Shown: in pieces, positions 6,633 through 14,229 of the stretch
Position numbering within the stretch: the stretch's first letter is position 1
Layout: each line of letters begins with the position of its first letter
NCBI GenBank assembly: GCA_036502295.1
Contig: DASXYU010000059.1
Coordinates: 1 to 36,354 of the forward strand
Reading direction: 5' to 3'
From: DASXYU01 sp036502295
Lineage (GTDB): Bacteria > Actinomycetota > Actinomycetes > Mycobacteriales > Jatrophihabitantaceae
Length of the DNA stretch: 36,354 nt
The notes under the pieces: model-generated
What the model saw: only the letters and a program-made list of their open reading frames with translations
Databases searched by the model: none
What the model was told of the DNA's origin: nothing
Translations under genes and position numbers: made by a program

Positions 6633-7847
6633 ATGGGTAACCGCATTTCCGACCGTATCGCCGCCATCGCCGAATCCGCCACCCTGGCCGTGGACGCCAA
6701 GGCAAAAGCCCTGAAGGCGGCTGGGCGCCCAGTGATCGGATTCGGCGCGGGCGAACCCGACTTTCCCACCCCCGATTACATCGTCGAAGCTGCGACGGCC
6801 GCTGCGCGCGACCCCAAGAACCACCGTTACACGCCGGTTCCCGGCCTCCCCGAACTGCGCGAGGCGGTCGCGGCCAAGACCCTGCGCGACACGGGCTATG
6901 CCTGCGACGCCAGCCAGGTGCTCATCACCAACGGCGGCAAGCAGGCGGTCTACAACACCTTTGCCGCGTTGCTCGATCCGGGCGACGAGGTGCTGGTGAT
7001 CGCGCCCTACTGGACCACGTACCCCGAGGCGATCAAGCTCGCCGGCGGTCATCCGATTGACATCATCACCGATGAAACCACCGGCTACCGCGCCTCGGTC
7101 GCGCAGCTCGAAGCCGCGCTCACCCCGAAGACCAAGGTTCTGCTCTTCGTCTCACCCTCCAACCCGACCGGGGCCGTCTACTCAACGGCGCAGGTCCAAG
7201 CGATCGGCGCGTGGGCGGTATCGCACGACCTCTGGGTCGTCACCGACGAGATCTATGAACACCTCGTCTACGGCAAGGCCGCCGAGGAGGGCCCGGTCGC
7301 CACCTCGATCGCCACCGTGACTCCGGAACTCGGCGACAGGGTCGTCATCCTTAACGGCGTGGCGAAGACCTACGCGATGACCGGCTGGCGCGTGGGCTGG
7401 ATGATCGGGCCGTCCGATGTCATCAGGGCCGCCTCAAACCTGCAGTCGCACGCGACCTCGAACGTGAACAACGTTGCGCAGATCGCCGCCCTCACGGCTG
7501 TGACCGGCGATCTGTCGGCCGTCGCACAGATGCGGACGGCCTTCGATCGCCGCCGTCGCCTCGCAGTCGACCTGCTCAACTCGATTCCGGGCGTCCTCTG
7601 CCCTGAGCCCGAGGGGGCGTTCTACGTCTATCCGACGGTGAAGGGGCTGCTCGGCCAGTCGATCGGCGGCGCCGCGTCGACATCCTCGGCTGAACTTGCC
7701 GGGGCCATCCTCGACCAGGTCGAAGTTGCGGTTGTGCCCGGCGAAGCCTTCGGTACCCCCGGCTACATGCGCCTGTCGTACGCCCTCGGAGATGCCGACC
7801 TCGAAGAGGGCATCACCCGCATCAGAGATTGGGTCTTGAAGGGCTGA
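6633..7847 (+). CDS. PLP-dependent class I aminotransferase (aspartate aminotransferase type)
   Basis: A 404-aa fold-type I aminotransferase, probably moving amino groups between aspartate and 2-oxoglutarate or a related pair. Visible landmarks are the substrate loop FGAGEPDFPTP, the cofactor-binding NGGKQAVYNTF, the FVSPSNPTGAVY segment with the conserved Asn, VVTDEIYEHLVYG with the cofactor Asp and Tyr, and NGVAKTYAMTGWRVGW containing the Schiff-base lysine. GYMRLSYA near the C-terminus carries the substrate arginine. It is the only plus-strand gene in the first 11 kb, set between hadB and tRNA-Trp and converging on hadB. The exact substrate cannot be read from motifs; aspartate is likeliest. 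Confidence 0.9.
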   Translation: MGNRISDRIAAIAESATLAVDAKAKALKAAGRPVIGFGAGEPDFPTPDYIVEAATAAARDPKNHRYTPVPGLPELREAVAAKTLRDTGYACDASQVLITNGGKQAVYNTFAALLDPGDEVLVIAPYWTTYPEAIKLAGGHPIDIITDETTGYRASVAQLEAALTPKTKVLLFVSPSNPTGAVYSTAQVQAIGAWAVSHDLWVVTDEIYEHLVYGKAAEEGPVATSIATVTPELGDRVVILNGVAKTYAMTGWRVGWMIGPSDVIRAASNLQSHATSNVNNVAQIAALTAVTGDLSAVAQMRTAFDRRRRLAVDLLNSIPGVLCPEPEGAFYVYPTVKGLLGQSIGGAASTSSAELAGAILDQVEVAVVPGEAFGTPGYMRLSYALGDADLEEGITRIRDWVLKG

Positions 7848-7859
7848 GGCGCGCGGCCC

Positions 7860-7919
7860 GCGGCGTTGTCATCGCCGGCGATAGCCGACTATCGCCGTCC
7901 TCTTCCGCCTTGCTCTCGC
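7860..7919. repeat. Dispersed hairpin element, copy 1
   Basis: A 60-bp element fills the gap between the aminotransferase and hadB stops. Its flanks (GCGGCGTTGTC.TC on the left, TCCTC..CCGCCTTG..TCTCGC on the right) match a second copy at 17324-17384. Between them sits a perfect 8-bp hairpin (7877-7884 with 7889-7896, loop CCGA). The outer GCGG and CCGC can also pair. It lies between convergent genes, so a bidirectional terminator or REP-like role is likely. Confidence 0.8.
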
Positions 7920-7924
7920 GTACC

Positions 7925-8335
7925 TCAGTTCTCGATACGCACCACGGCGCGGGCCTTGGTGAGCACCTTGTCGCCCGCGAAGCTCACCGTCAGATCGACC
8001 TCGACGCTGCCGTCCTCGCGCACGTCGCGCACCTTGCCGGCGACAGTGAGGACGGCCTGCCCCGGGTCCGGCACGACGACCGGCCTGGTGAAACGCACCC
8101 CGTAGTCCAGTAACGCGCCCGGGTCGCCGGCCCAGTCGGTGACCGCACGGATGGCGGTGGCCATGGTGAACATGCCGTGTGCGATGACGCCCGGAAGGCC
8201 CACCTCTAGCGCCACGCGCTCGTTCCAGTGGATGAGGTTGAAGTCGCCGGACGCACCGCAGTAACGGACCAAGTCGTAGCGGGTGATCGGAAAGTCGCGG
8301 GCGGGGATCTCGTCGCCGACGTTCACCGTCCGCAT
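7925..8335 (-). CDS. hadB: (3R)-hydroxyacyl-ACP dehydratase subunit HadB (MaoC-like, catalytic)
   Basis: HadB is the catalytic hotdog subunit of the FAS-II dehydratase, which removes water from 3-hydroxyacyl-ACP during fatty-acid (in mycobacteria, mycolate) elongation. The 136-aa protein has the intact hydratase-2 motif YCGASGDFNLIHWNE, with D31 and H36 as the expected dyad, followed by VIAHGMFTM. I place the start at the ATG at 8335, whose first base is the last base of the hadA stop (TGATG); a GTG one codon upstream is also possible. It follows hadA directly. No hadC follows: the next gene is the convergent aminotransferase. Confidence 0.92.
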   Translation of the reverse strand: MRTVNVGDEIPARDFPITRYDLVRYCGASGDFNLIHWNERVALEVGLPGVIAHGMFTMATAIRAVTDWAGDPGALLDYGVRFTRPVVVPDPGQAVLTVAGKVRDVREDGSVEVDLTVSFAGDKVLTKARAVVRIEN

Positions 8336-8799
8336 CACACAGCATCGCCGCCTGTGCCGCCGCCGCGGACGACGATCAGCGATCGAGCCACGAGGACCGG
8401 CTCTCCCCCGGTCGTGGTGATGTCCGAGCGGTAAGTGATCATCTCGTTTCCACCGATGCTGCGGACGTCCTCGATCGTCACGACCGTGTCGAGGACATCG
8501 CCAGCGTGTACCGGGCGGTTGTAGGCGAAACGCTGTTCGCCATGAACGACGTGGGAATACTCGATGCCAAGTGTTGGGTCGTTGAAGAGCGAATCGACGG
8601 TGGGCGCCTGGATGACCATCGCGAACGTCGGGGGGGCGACCACGTCCGGGTGCCCGAGCGCGTGGGCGGCGGCAGAGTCCCGGTAGACCGGGTTCGGATC
8701 GTTGAGGGCGTCGGCGAACTCGCGGATCTTCTCGCGACTCACCTCGTACGGCCGCGCAGAGCGGTATTCGCGACCGACGATCGAGAGCGCCTCGGTCAT
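8335..8799 (-). CDS. hadA: (3R)-hydroxyacyl-ACP dehydratase subunit HadA (MaoC-like, non-catalytic)
   Basis: HadA is the hotdog partner that binds the acyl chain while HadB supplies catalysis. The 154-aa protein carries the related segment FADALNDPNPVYRD, where Tyr replaces the catalytic His, as expected for the non-catalytic subunit. VVAPPTFAMVI and FAYNRPVHAGDVL follow, both typical of the FAS1-like dehydratase N-terminal family. The start is the ATG at 8799, which overlaps the TetR stop (ATGA), so the longer upstream frame is rejected. The tetR-hadA-hadB overlaps indicate one translationally coupled operon. Confidence 0.92.
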   Translation of the reverse strand: MTEALSIVGREYRSARPYEVSREKIREFADALNDPNPVYRDSAAAHALGHPDVVAPPTFAMVIQAPTVDSLFNDPTLGIEYSHVVHGEQRFAYNRPVHAGDVLDTVVTIEDVRSIGGNEMITYRSDITTTGGEPVLVARSLIVVRGGGTGGDAV

Positions 8800-9470
8800 A
8801 AGGGGATTGCGGGCGCCGGCGTGGGACCGTCGTAATCGAGGACGATTCCTTGCCCGCGAAGATTGCCGTCGATGAGATGCCAGATCGAGTCGCTGATCAC
8901 GCTGGTGATGCCGTCTCTGCTCAGCGTGCGATCGTCCAGCCACCACGCGGCAAGATATTCGATGACGCCGACGATCGCGTGCGCTGTCGGCAGGGCCTCG
9001 CCCTCCGGGATGCCGAGGATGGCCAGCGAGACTCGCAACGTCTGGGTGACCGAGCTCGCGAAGCTGTTCTTCGCCTCATCCGGATTGGCGAGACTGCGCT
9101 GAGTGCGGATGAAGTAGTGCCTATGCGGATAGGCATCGAACCAGTCAACGATTTGGCGGACCGGACCTTCGATCATCTGACGCGAGGTGCGCGGCTCGCG
9201 CGCCTTCACCGCGCGCTCCGTGACGCTGGCGAGGTCGGCGACGATGTGCTCGGCGATCGCGAGTCGTAGGTCGTCCCGGTCGCGGAAATAGCGGTAGAGC
9301 ACCGTACGGCTGATGAGAGCGACCTCGGCTACCTGCTCGGCGCTGACGTCAGCGCCGTAGCGGTCGACGGCGGTTGCTCCGGCGGCTACGAACTCAGCAC
9401 GCCGTTCGGCGCGGTGCTCCGCCCAACGCGCGCGGCGGCCATCAGTGACACGCTCGATTACTTCAACCAC
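8796..9470 (-). CDS. TetR-family transcriptional regulator in the rpmG-hadAB operon
   Basis: A 224-aa regulator with an N-terminal helix-turn-helix (about 20-66: VSAEQVAEVALISRTVLYRYFRDRDDLR is the characteristic core). An all-helical ligand-binding domain follows, including FDAYPHRHYFIRTQRSLA. The GTG at 9470 lies 23 bp after rpmG and has AAGG upstream; an internal start is possible but would cut into the helices before the HTH. Its stop overlaps hadA by 4 nt. It may sense an acyl-CoA or fatty acid and control the downstream dehydratase genes, but neither ligand nor operator can be read here. Target genes could also lie elsewhere. Confidence 0.88.
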   Translation of the reverse strand: MVEVIERVTDGRRARWAEHRAERRAEFVAAGATAVDRYGADVSAEQVAEVALISRTVLYRYFRDRDDLRLAIAEHIVADLASVTERAVKAREPRTSRQMIEGPVRQIVDWFDAYPHRHYFIRTQRSLANPDEAKNSFASSVTQTLRVSLAILGIPEGEALPTAHAIVGVIEYLAAWWLDDRTLSRDGITSVISDSIWHLIDGNLRGQGIVLDYDGPTPAPAIPL

Positions 9471-9493
9471 TGCGCCGCCTTGGGGGTTGGTGA

Positions 9494-9658
9494 CTAGCGC
9501 GTCTCGCGGTGCTCAGTGTGCTTTCCGCAGTTCGGGCAGAACTTGTTCATCGCCAGACGGTCCGGGTCGTTACGCCGGTTCTTCTTGGTGATGTAGTTGC
9601 GGTGCTTGCACTCCTGGCACGCCAGGGTGATCTTCGGGCGTACGTCGGTGGCTGCCAC
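9494..9658 (-). CDS. rpmG: 50S ribosomal protein L33
   Basis: A 54-aa protein reading MAATDVRPKITLACQECK, then HRNYITKKNRRNDPDRLAM and NKFCPNCGKHTEHRETR. Four cysteines (14, 17, 41, 44) form the zinc ribbon of the C+ type of L33. Start is GTG at 9658 with GGAAAGG upstream. It stands between tRNA-Met and the TetR gene, matching the mycobacterial metT-rpmG2-hadA order. Confidence 0.97.
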   Translation of the reverse strand: MAATDVRPKITLACQECKHRNYITKKNRRNDPDRLAMNKFCPNCGKHTEHRETR

Positions 9659-9716
9659 GAGTCTTGCCTTTCCTAGGTCCTACTGCGGATCTTGCTAGAT
9701 GGTGCGGGTCTGTCAG

Positions 9717-9790
9717 TAGCGAGGGCCGGACTTGAACCGGCGACACAGCGATTATGAGCCGCTTGCTCTACCAGACTGAGCTACCCCGCC
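9717..9790 (-). tRNA. tRNA-Met (anticodon CAT)
   Basis: A 74-nt cloverleaf: acceptor GGCGGGG pairing with CCTCGCT (two G-U pairs), D-arm GCTCAGTCTGGTAGAGC, anticodon loop CTCATAA with CAT, and T-arm GCCGGTTCAAGTCCGGC. The fully paired first position (G-U) and the position beside tRNA-Thr and rpmG suggest elongator tRNA-Met. Confidence 0.96.
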
Positions 9791-9818
9791 CCGGGCGACC
9801 CGCAGTCGGGCCGCTTCG

Positions 9819-9891
9819 AGCCCCCTTACGGAATCGAACCGTAGACCTTCTCCTTACCATGGAGACGCTCTGCCGTCTGAGCTAAGGGGGC
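9819..9891 (-). tRNA. tRNA-Thr (anticodon GGT)
   Basis: A 73-nt cloverleaf: acceptor GCCCCCT/AGGGGGC, D-arm GCTCAGACGGCAGAGC, anticodon stem TCTCC/GGAGA with loop ATGGTAA (anticodon GGT), and T-arm TACGGTTCGATTCCGTA. First RNA of the thrT-metT-rpmG unit. Confidence 0.97.
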
Positions 9892-9929
9892 AGCCGCACG
9901 ACCCTCGCGGGAACATGCGCCAGCGTGAC

Positions 9930-9935
9930 AGCCTA
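9930..9935 (-). promoter_or_regulatory. Candidate -10 box for the thrT-metT-rpmG unit
   Basis: TAGGCT on the minus strand, about 38 bp before tRNA-Thr. The -35 is unclear (GATTAG at 17 bp spacing is the best candidate). A perfect 14-bp palindrome GGCGACCGGTCGCC (9961-9974) lies just upstream; it may end the converging-side SnoaL transcript or serve as an operator. Confidence 0.3.
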
Positions 9936-9995
9936 CACGAACCGACGCATGCCTAATCACGGCGACCGGTCGCCCCGAGCGGCCTAGACCACCGG

Positions 9996-10436
9996 TCAGC
10001 CGAGTACGGGCAGGACGGACTGGAAGTCGACGTTCGCCTCCCGCTGCACGATCTGCCAGCCCGCTTCGGTGCGCCGATAGGTATCGAGGTAGCGGATGTA
10101 CATCACCCTGTCCTCGCCGTCCAGTACGTGGTGAGCGACGCAGTACGTCTCACCGGCGGCGCTGTTTGCGCCGTCCTCGACCGTGTAGGAGGACTGTCCC
10201 AACACGTGGAAGGTGCGTTCGTAGCGTCGCAGCGAGGTGGCGATGCCGCTGACGGCGGTGCGGCCCCGAATCTCGACCGGCTGGGGACGGGCGGCGAAGC
10301 GCACCAGTACCGCGCCGTCCTCGGTGAAGAGCTCGGCGAAGGTGGCGGCGTCGCGACGGTCGGCCGCTCCCGCATAGCGGACGGCGATGCTGCGCAGCTC
10401 ACGCTCGAGTTCGGCAGACACGACGGGGGCGCTCAT
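9996..10436 (-). CDS. SnoaL-like / NTF2-fold protein
   Basis: A 146-aa single-domain protein of the SnoaL/NTF2-like superfamily, small cone-shaped folds that include isomerases, hydratases and ring-hydroxylating dioxygenase beta-like proteins. Typical pieces are the N-terminal helix IAVRYAGAADRRDAATFAELFTEDG, the strand segment with IRGRTAVSGI, and the C-terminal RYLDTYRRTEAGWQIVQREANVDF. The ATG at 10436 overlaps the stop of the upstream SDR (ATGA), so the two form a coupled pair and probably act on the same substrate. The actual reaction cannot be told from the family. It ends 105 bp from tRNA-Thr. Confidence 0.8.
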   Translation of the reverse strand: MSAPVVSAELERELRSIAVRYAGAADRRDAATFAELFTEDGAVLVRFAARPQPVEIRGRTAVSGIATSLRRYERTFHVLGQSSYTVEDGANSAAGETYCVAHHVLDGEDRVMYIRYLDTYRRTEAGWQIVQREANVDFQSVLPVLG

Positions 10437-11209
10437 GCGTAGATCGCCGGAGCGCCGCGTAGCTCGTTGCCGCCGTCCACAGGCAGGCATACACCGGTGA
10501 TCCAGCTGGCCTTGTCGCTCAGCAGGAAGGCCGCCAGCTGTGCGATGTCCTCGGGCTCGCCCGTGCGAACCAGCGGGATGAGCGGCGTGAACTTGGCGAC
10601 GTAGTCCGGGTTTGCCATGGCCTGCTGCAGACCATCGGTGCCGGTGAGACCCGGCCTGATCGCATTGACCCGGATCCCGCGCTCGCCGAGTTCGTCGGCG
10701 GCGACCCGGACGAACTGGTCGAGGGCGGCCTTGCCGGCGCAGTAACCGGAGAGACCGCGGAAAGTCATCGCGGCAGCGGTGGAGGAGATGAAGACGAAGG
10801 CTCCGCCGTGCTGCATCCGCGGCGCCGCGTGATGCACGGCGAGATAGGCGGGCAGCGCGTTGAGGGTGAGGTCGTAGGCGAAGTTCGCGCCCGGCTGCGC
10901 GAGAACCGAGCCAACGCCGGCACTGCCACCGACCGTGCCTGCCACGACGTCGATGCGGCCGGCGAATTTGAGGACATGCTCGACCGCGGCAGCAACGTCC
11001 TCGTCCTTCGTGGCGTCGCCGACGAGAACGTCAACCTTCGCATCGGGGACGGCCTGCAGGAGGACTTCCTTGCCGGCGTTCAGCGTTTCCTCGGTTCGTC
11101 CCATGAGGACGACGGCGACGCCCGCCTGCACAAGTTCGGTGCCGATCGCCTTGCCGAATCCGCCTCCACCGCCGGTGACCAACGCCCCGCGAGCGGTTGC
11201 TTCTGTCAT
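10433..11209 (-). CDS. Short-chain dehydrogenase/reductase
   Basis: A 258-aa classical SDR. The nucleotide-binding motif is VTGGGGGFGKAIG near the N-terminus. The catalytic region has FISSTAAA followed by YCAGKAALDQF (Tyr-x-x-x-Lys), then VNAIRPG and the closing DGG. VVAGTVGGSAG replaces the usual NNAG motif, so the structural Asn after strand 4 is not where expected. The ATG at 11209 has GGAGG nine bases upstream; the upstream extension contains the AT-rich promoter region and is not used. A small hairpin (11230-11235 with 11241-11246) lies in its leader. It probably oxidises or reduces a hydroxy/keto group with NAD(P); the substrate is unknown. Confidence 0.85.
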   Translation of the reverse strand: MTEATARGALVTGGGGGFGKAIGTELVQAGVAVVLMGRTEETLNAGKEVLLQAVPDAKVDVLVGDATKDEDVAAAVEHVLKFAGRIDVVAGTVGGSAGVGSVLAQPGANFAYDLTLNALPAYLAVHHAAPRMQHGGAFVFISSTAAAMTFRGLSGYCAGKAALDQFVRVAADELGERGIRVNAIRPGLTGTDGLQQAMANPDYVAKFTPLIPLVRTGEPEDIAQLAAFLLSDKASWITGVCLPVDGGNELRGAPAIYA

Positions 11210-11256
11210 TGCGCCATGCCTCCAGGTCCCCCGGGGTTTACCCGGGCAGCGCCGCC

Positions 11257-11299
11257 GAATATAAAGGACCGGAATATAAAACATACGATTCCGGCCGGA
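11257..11299. promoter_or_regulatory. AT-rich divergent promoter/operator between SDR and F420-type oxidoreductase
   Basis: Two copies of GAATATAAA (from about 11258 and 11272) lie in an otherwise GC-rich gap. An inverted repeat CCGGAAT ... ATTCCGG (11269-11275 and 11288-11294, 12-nt spacer) encloses TATAAAACATA. The right arm continues into the 10-bp palindrome TCCGGCCGGA. Similar AT-rich motifs sit at 15053, 19365 and 27622. Confidence 0.5.
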
Positions 11300-11336
11300 T
11301 GAGAGCCCACACCCGGCGAGGAGAGGCCAGAGACGA

Positions 11337-12311
11337 ATGACAGCTGCCACGCCGCCGCCGATCGAACTTACGGTGCCACTGCCCTGTTTCAGCGTGGACG
11401 ATCCTGGCGACTGGGGGTTCGTCCTCGACCGCGCGCGGCTACTCGACACGGTGGGCGTCGACAAGCTCGCTGTCTCCGACCACGTCGTCTTCGGTGAGCG
11501 CCTGGACGAATACGGCCGTCCGGAGCTCGGCGGTCAGTCCGGTGGCAAGCAGCCGACCGGGCCGGACGGTCACTGGCTCGAGCCGATGACGCTGCTCTCC
11601 GTCGCGGCCGGTGCGACGAACCGCATCCGTCTTGCCACGAATATCCTGCTCGTCGCGTTGCGCAGACCCGTCGTCCTCGCCAAGTCGATCGCCACTCTCG
11701 ATCAACTCTCTGGCGGACGCTTCGATCTCGGGGTCGGCGTGGGGTGGCAACGCGAGGAGTACGACGCGGCGGGCCTCGACTTCGAGCAGCGGGGCAAGCT
11801 CCTCGACGAATGCCTCGCTGTGTGCCAGACGTTCTGGACGCAGACCCGCGCCGACTACTCCTCGCCGTACCTGCAGTTCGAGAACATCCACATGATGCCC
11901 AAGCCGCTCCAAGGGGGCGGAATCCCGGTCTGGGTCTCCGGCCGGATCAACGCCGCCGTGGTGCGGCGCATCGCCCGCTTCGGTATCGGATGGATCCCGT
12001 GGGGCGATGACGCGGCGAACCTTCCGGAGGCTGTCGCGAAGCTGCGCGCCGCACTCGAGGAGGCCGGCCGCGATCCCGCGGGCCTGCGCGTTGCCGGTCA
12101 CCTCGACGTCGTCCGGCGCGACGACAAGAGCGTCGACATCGAGGCGACCGTGCAGAATGTGCCCGAGCTCATCGCGGCCGGTGTCACCGACTTCCGGTAC
12201 CAGCAACGATTGCCCCAGGACAACGACGCCGTCGGAGAACTCCTCACCGATCTCGTCGATGCGTTCCGCTCTGCCGCGGGCCGCGAACCCCGAAAGGACG
12301 ACATCGCATGA
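11337..12311 (+). CDS. LLM-class (luciferase-like) F420-dependent oxidoreductase
   Basis: A 324-aa protein with the luciferase-like TIM barrel. Recognisable segments are KLAVSDHVVFGE near residue 45, WLEPMTLLSVAAGATNRIRLATNILL, RRPVVLAKSIATLDQLSGGRFDLGVGVGWQREEYDAAGLDF, and GGIPVWVSGRINAAVVRRIARFGIGW. These match the actinobacterial subgroup usually annotated as F420-dependent rather than the FMN-dependent flavin monooxygenases, but the cofactor is inferred. GGAGAGG precedes the ATG. It is divergent from the SDR-SnoaL pair and followed 76 bp later by a plus-strand SDR, likely one transcription unit. Confidence 0.85.
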   Translation: MTAATPPPIELTVPLPCFSVDDPGDWGFVLDRARLLDTVGVDKLAVSDHVVFGERLDEYGRPELGGQSGGKQPTGPDGHWLEPMTLLSVAAGATNRIRLATNILLVALRRPVVLAKSIATLDQLSGGRFDLGVGVGWQREEYDAAGLDFEQRGKLLDECLAVCQTFWTQTRADYSSPYLQFENIHMMPKPLQGGGIPVWVSGRINAAVVRRIARFGIGWIPWGDDAANLPEAVAKLRAALEEAGRDPAGLRVAGHLDVVRRDDKSVDIEATVQNVPELIAAGVTDFRYQQRLPQDNDAVGELLTDLVDAFRSAAGREPRKDDIA

Positions 12312-12387
12312 GCAACGCTTGCGGAGCGAATCAGGAACACAGCGCGCTTGGAGCCTCATGCGCGAGCGGACCGAAGGGAGCACGCGC

Positions 12388-13248
12388 ATGAGCGACGCAA
12401 TCTCCACCGACTCCGGGACCCTGCTCGAGGGAAAGGTCGCCGTCGTCACCGGCGCCGGCTCCGGCATCGGCGCAGCGACGGCCCGGCTTTTCGCGGCGCA
12501 CGGCGCGCACGTGATCATCGCCGAAATCGACCCGGAGACGGCGCAGCGCACGGCGGACGAAATCGCCGAGGCCGGTAGTACGGCGAGCGTCACCGTGCTG
12601 GACGTGCGCGAGGACGAGCAGGTCACGGCCTTCGCCAACGACGTCCTCGCCAAGCACGGGGCCATCGACATCCTCATCAACAACGTGGGGCATTGGCTGC
12701 ACATCCCGAGCCACTTCACCAAGAGCGACCCGAAGCAGTGGGAGGAGCTCTACCGCATCAACCTGCATCACGTCTTCACCATGACGTACGCCTTCCTGCC
12801 CTCGATGATCGAGCGCGGCAAGGGTTCGATCGTCAACGTCGCCTCCGTGGAGGGCATGCGCGGCTACCCGGCAGACCCGGTCTACGGCGCCTTCAAGGCA
12901 GCCGTCGTCCACTTCACGAAGGGCCTGGGCGTGCAGATCGGGCACCAGGGCGTGCGAGTGAACGTCATCGGCCCCGATCTCACCGAGTCGGTGCAGGCAC
13001 CGTACTCGAAGTGGATCACCCCTGAAGAGGGCGAGAAGTGGTGGCCGATCTGGGCACCGGTGGGACGCGTCGGAGAGCCCATCGACCAGGCGCGGGTGGT
13101 CCTGTTCCTCGCCTCGGACATGTCGTCCTTCATCACCGGCCACGCGATCCCGACCGATGGCGGCAGCGCGGCGGCGGGCGGCTGGTTCCGCGCTCCGCGC
13201 CGCGGAAGCATGCGATGGACGAACCGGCCCTACGTGGCCGAGGGATAA
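12388..13248 (+). CDS. Short-chain dehydrogenase/reductase
   Basis: A 286-aa classical SDR. It has VVTGAGSGIGAATA for cofactor binding, then AEIDPETA (an acidic residue after strand 2 favours NAD), ILINNVGHW for NNAG, IVNVASVEG, and YGAFKAAVVHF as Tyr-x-x-x-Lys. The C-terminus GHAIPTDGGSAAAGGW is family-like, with a ~25-residue Arg-rich extension (APRRGSMRWTNRPY). The ATG at 12388 has AAGGGAG eight bases upstream; an in-frame ATG at 12358 is less well placed. It follows the F420-type oxidoreductase and its end overlaps the convergent hydrolase by 19 bp. Probably a 3-hydroxyacyl-CoA or alcohol dehydrogenase; substrate unknown. Confidence 0.87.
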   Translation: MSDAISTDSGTLLEGKVAVVTGAGSGIGAATARLFAAHGAHVIIAEIDPETAQRTADEIAEAGSTASVTVLDVREDEQVTAFANDVLAKHGAIDILINNVGHWLHIPSHFTKSDPKQWEELYRINLHHVFTMTYAFLPSMIERGKGSIVNVASVEGMRGYPADPVYGAFKAAVVHFTKGLGVQIGHQGVRVNVIGPDLTESVQAPYSKWITPEEGEKWWPIWAPVGRVGEPIDQARVVLFLASDMSSFITGHAIPTDGGSAAAGGWFRAPRRGSMRWTNRPYVAEG

Positions 13249-14198
13249 CCCTCGGCGAAAGCGGTTCGCAGCTCCCGGCAGATCTCGGCGAGCGCGGGAC
13301 GGGCGCTGCGGCAGACCCCGGGGAATGCCAGGTATCCATGCGGCATGCCGTCGTAGGTCGTGAGCTTCACCGGGACTCCGGCCGCCCGCAGCGCTTCGGC
13401 GTAGCGCACACCGTCGTCGCGGATCGGGTCATGCTCGGCGACCTGGATGAGCGCCGGCGGCAGGTCTCGGTGGGTTTCGGCGAAGAGCGGGGAGACCCGC
13501 GGGTCCTTGGGATCATGATCAGCGAGGTAGTGCCGCGCGAAGGCCCGGATGTCGGCTTCGGTGAGGATCGGGGCGTTGCGATTCTCCCGCACCGAGGGGC
13601 TGCTGTTCGTCTGGTCGGTGACCGGGTAGAGCAGCACCTGGAAGGCGGGCTTCGGGCCGGAGCGGTCGCGGGCAAGCAGGGCCACAACCGCACTCAGGTT
13701 GCCGCCGGCACTATCGCCCATCACGGCCACCCGTTGCGGGTCGATGCCGAACTCGGTCGCTCGTGCGACCACGTCGCAGAGCGCGGCGTAGCAGTCCTCG
13801 ACGGCTGCCGGAAATCGGTGCGCCGGGGCGAGTCGGTAGTCGACCGAGACGACCGCGACGTTGGCGCCGAGTGCCACACGGCTACAGATCCAGTCGGACT
13901 GGTCGAGGCTGCCGAGACAGAAACCTCCACCGTGGAAGTTCACCACTACTGGCAAATCGTCTCCGGCCGAGGCGGCCGGATAGTAAGCGCGGACGGCGAG
14001 CGTTCCCTCGGCCCCTGCCACGACGCCGTCCTGCACGTCGACGCCCGACGCCAGCGAACCGAAGATCCGGTCGGTGAGCGCGTTGTGCGGCACCTTGCGG
14101 TGCTGGACCTTCAGCAGGCCGGCCTCGTCTAGCTTCGCCACCGAGGACGCCGCGAGCAGGCGTCCGAAGATCCGGATCCGCAGCGGAAGCGCAGTCAC
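13230..14198 (-). CDS. Alpha/beta hydrolase of the hormone-sensitive-lipase family
   Basis: A 322-aa esterase/lipase with the HSL hallmarks: oxyanion motif HGGG (residues 89-92), nucleophile elbow GDSAGG (Ser163), and a triad completed by Asp257 (AEHDPIRDDG) and His287 (DGMPHGY). YRLAPAHRFPAAVED is also typical. It has no signal peptide, so it is cytoplasmic. It would cleave small esters or lactones. It lies 31 bp downstream of a crotonase on the same strand and is probably co-transcribed with it. The 3' end overlaps the convergent SDR by 19 bp. Confidence 0.9.
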   Translation of the reverse strand: MTALPLRIRIFGRLLAASSVAKLDEAGLLKVQHRKVPHNALTDRIFGSLASGVDVQDGVVAGAEGTLAVRAYYPAASAGDDLPVVVNFHGGGFCLGSLDQSDWICSRVALGANVAVVSVDYRLAPAHRFPAAVEDCYAALCDVVARATEFGIDPQRVAVMGDSAGGNLSAVVALLARDRSGPKPAFQVLLYPVTDQTNSSPSVRENRNAPILTEADIRAFARHYLADHDPKDPRVSPLFAETHRDLPPALIQVAEHDPIRDDGVRYAEALRAAGVPVKLTTYDGMPHGYLAFPGVCRSARPALAEICRELRTAFAEGYPSAT

Positions 14199-14229
14199 CG
14201 GACGTGCCCGCCGCCAGATTCGGCCCGCA

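Noticed and set aside
9471..9493. Third copy of the hairpin element, because CGCCGCCTTG occurs here
   Set aside because: Only ten bases match; there is no central hairpin and no left flank.
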